Assembly (NCBI RefSeq): GCF_029227915.1
Contig: NC_079880.1
Location: 20,894,501 to 20,958,500 of the forward strand
DNA from: Hydractinia symbiolongicarpus
Taxonomy: Eukaryota > Cnidaria > Hydrozoa > Anthoathecata > Hydractiniidae
Direction: 5' to 3'
Length of the DNA stretch: 64,000 bases
Part shown: piece after piece, positions 62,130-64,000 of the stretch
Position numbering within the stretch: position 1 is the stretch's first letter
How the letters are laid out: each line of letters opens with the position of its first letter
Program-made: the position numbers and the translations under genes
Notes under the pieces: generated by a model
What the model saw: only the letters and a program-made list of their open reading frames with translations
Databases searched by the model: none
What the model was told of the DNA's origin: nothing

Positions 62130-63168
62130 CTAAGCTTGATATTCCTCATTCAATCTACGTCCAATCAACCACCGTCTTATTTCGCTCGTTCCCGCACCAA
62201 TCTCGTACAACTTCGCATCACGTAAAAATCTACCTAAAGGGTAATCGTTGATATAACCATTACCACCCAAACACTGAATGCCTTGCAAGGCAACCTGCGT
62301 GGCTTTTTCTGCAGTATATAAGATACATCCTGCACAGTCTTTGCTACTGAAATGTCCATTGTCAACTGCTTTGGCGACTGTGTATACGTAACTACGGGAA
62401 GCGGATAAATCAACATACATATCCGCAATCTTTCCTTGCATTAACTGAAAGTGACCTACAGGCTTATTAAACTGCCTTCGCATATGTACGTAAGGAAAAG
62501 CATGATCGATTGTCGCTTGCATTAATCCAAGTGGACCACCTGCTAAAACTAAACGTTCCAAATCTAGACCACTAAACAAAACATAGATCCCTTTGTTTAC
62601 TTCTCCCATTATATTTTCAACAGGAACCTTACAGTTATCGAATACTAGTTCACACGTGTTTGATCCTCTCATGCCAAGTTTATCAAGTTTCGGCATGGTG
62701 GAGAAGCCTTCCATACCGCGTTCAACTAGAAACGTCGTCACTCCATGTTCGGGCTTCGCGTCTCGGTCTGTTTTTGCATAAACAACTAACACGTCGGCAT
62801 CCGGTCCATTAGTGATCCAGAATTTATGACCGTTCAATACATAATGGTCACCATCTTTATCAGCGCGAATTTTCATGGAGACGACATCAGAACCTGACTC
62901 AGCATCGCTCATGGCTAACGAACCAAAATGTTCACCACTTATTAGTTTTGGCAAATATTTCTGTTTTTGTTTTTCGTTACCGTTTCTAGCAATCTGGTTA
63001 ATGCAAAGATTGGAATGAGCACCATAACTTAAAGCAATACCACCAGCCGCTCTACTGATTTCTTCCATAGCAATAACATGCTCAAAGTACCCCAAGCCCA
63101 ATCCACCATCTTTCTCAGGAACAGTTATTCCGTGCAGTCCCATATGCCCAACTTTCTTCCAAAACTCC
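62130..63168 (-). CDS. IVD: Isovaleryl-CoA dehydrogenase, last exon (partial)
   Basis: One large 3' exon encodes about 345 residues to the stop. IVD is a mitochondrial flavoenzyme that oxidises isovaleryl-CoA to 3-methylcrotonyl-CoA in leucine breakdown. The full acyl-CoA dehydrogenase fold is present from the middle of the N-terminal domain: [87 protein letters not shown], and [14 protein letters not shown], where the Glu is the IVD-type catalytic base. [20 protein letters not shown] and [12 protein letters not shown] close the flavin site. The exon begins after CTTTTTAG with one base completing a split codon. The first ~75-95 residues, including the mitochondrial presequence, must lie beyond 64000; I find none of them in 63169-64000. 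Having the rest in one exon is unusual compared with the many exons of vertebrate IVD. Confidence 0.97.
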
Positions 63169-63289
63169 CTAAAAAGAATTAACAAGTTAATTATAACCTA
63201 CTAATCTAATATTTCAATATATTTTACCCTATTCAGTGCTGTAACCACAATTTTAATATTGGGGGGGGACTATATAGAAAACTAACATA

Positions 63290-63577
63290 CAGAAGACGTC
63301 CGTTAATTCGAACACGGATTATCGGAATTTTAATAAACGTTTAAAGGTTTTATGCCAATATAACTTTATTATTACAACTTTGTATAAAAATCTTTTAACG
63401 TTGTTTGCTTGGCGATGGGCAAGGCCTCCAAATTCCTTGTAAACTTCATTTTATTGGAAATGCTAATTTAATTGATAAATTGAACTTTATTAAACCAAAC
63501 TCAAGGGACTTGGCAATTTGTTCGAAATAACGGAAAATTCAAATTAAGCAGCATTCGAATTAACGGACGTCTACTGT
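63290..63577. mobile_element. Pogo/Tc1-mariner-type MITE with TA target duplication
   Basis: Inverted termini are CAGAAGACGTCCGTTAATTCGAA on the left and its near-perfect inverse on the right (TTCGAATTAACGGACGTCTACTG). TA flanks both ends (63288-63289 and 63578-63579). At 288 bp without an open frame it is non-autonomous. It lies in the intron upstream of the IVD exon. Confidence 0.88.
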
Positions 63578-64000
63578 ATATGAATTTAGCTTTATATAGT
63601 GGCTACCCGAAGCGCCCGAGTAGTAAATTTTTAAATTTTACATCTCTAGATTGGCGGAAAGTCCCCTTTCAGAAGTCAACAATCTCATGGTTCAATGTTA
63701 AAAATCGCGATGAATATTTCGATATTTTAGTAATTTGGAAAAGCTAGAAAAATTGTTTCATTGGCATCAAAATTTAGATAAAAATTTCCATCACAAACCA
63801 AAAGATAGAAATACATACATATTTACATTACACTACTGCAAAATGAAAAAATAATAAGAACTCTAGAAATTTTAAGGGTGCCGGCACTTTTTAGAAAATT
63901 TACATCGCATCTGGACTTTTTAAATGTGCTGCCAGCCCCCTTAAAACATTCAGTGATTTTTATAATGATGATCTATGGGAAGGATCCGAATATTCCTGAA

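Noticed and set aside
62130-62140. A peroxisomal C-terminal signal on IVD.
   Set aside because: The protein ends EEYQA, which is not an SKL-type signal.

Overview
The window is nuclear DNA from an animal, most likely a cnidarian and perhaps a hydrozoan. It is strongly A+T-rich by eye. Its genes are split by short GT-AG introns, and the encoded proteins are metazoan orthologues (SURF2, WAPL, isovaleryl-CoA dehydrogenase, a PPM1K-type phosphatase). The spaces between genes are full of small inverted-repeat transposons, SINEs and decayed LINEs. Short repeats built on a CTCGTCCCCAGG / CTGGGAACGAGG pair, which I associate with cnidarian genomes, recur. The species call is inference.

Layout. 1-4.9 kb: repeat-rich spacer with a dead LINE on the minus strand and three MITEs, two of them with clear target-site duplications. 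4.9-5.6 kb: intronless SURF2 (+). 7.1-19.6 kb: an 18-exon gene (+) for a fused pseudouridine-5'-phosphate glycosidase / PfkB-type kinase, 712 aa, with one intron that looks minor-class (U12) and ends in GG. 21.5-21.8 kb: a broken histone H2B gene (+) that keeps its histone 3' stem-loop. 23.8-36.5 kb: WAPL (-), 18 coding exons, 1079 aa, assembled with every phase matching. 36.5-43.2 kb: spacer with coding-like remnants and repeats. 43.3-46.1 kb: a two-exon PP2C phosphatase (+) whose intron holds a SINE. 49.5-60.3 kb: a very large secreted, low-complexity repeat protein (+), about 2,824 aa, not recognised as any known family. 62.1-63.2 kb: the last exon of IVD (-), whose upstream exons lie beyond the window.

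The genes do not form one pathway and there is no operon-like grouping. SURF2 (ribosome biogenesis), the pseudouridine enzyme (RNA turnover), WAPL (cohesin release), the phosphatase and IVD (leucine breakdown) are housekeeping neighbours. PPM1K and IVD both belong to branched-chain amino-acid catabolism in other animals, but the two here are separated by the giant gene and read on opposite strands, so I draw nothing from it.

The least explained objects are the giant repeat protein, the GT-GG U12-like intron, two minus-strand reading frames inside WAPL introns, and acceptor-like AGs sitting immediately 5' of two start codons, which would fit spliced-leader addition or 5' UTR introns. All exon models come from reading the sequence by eye, without transcripts.
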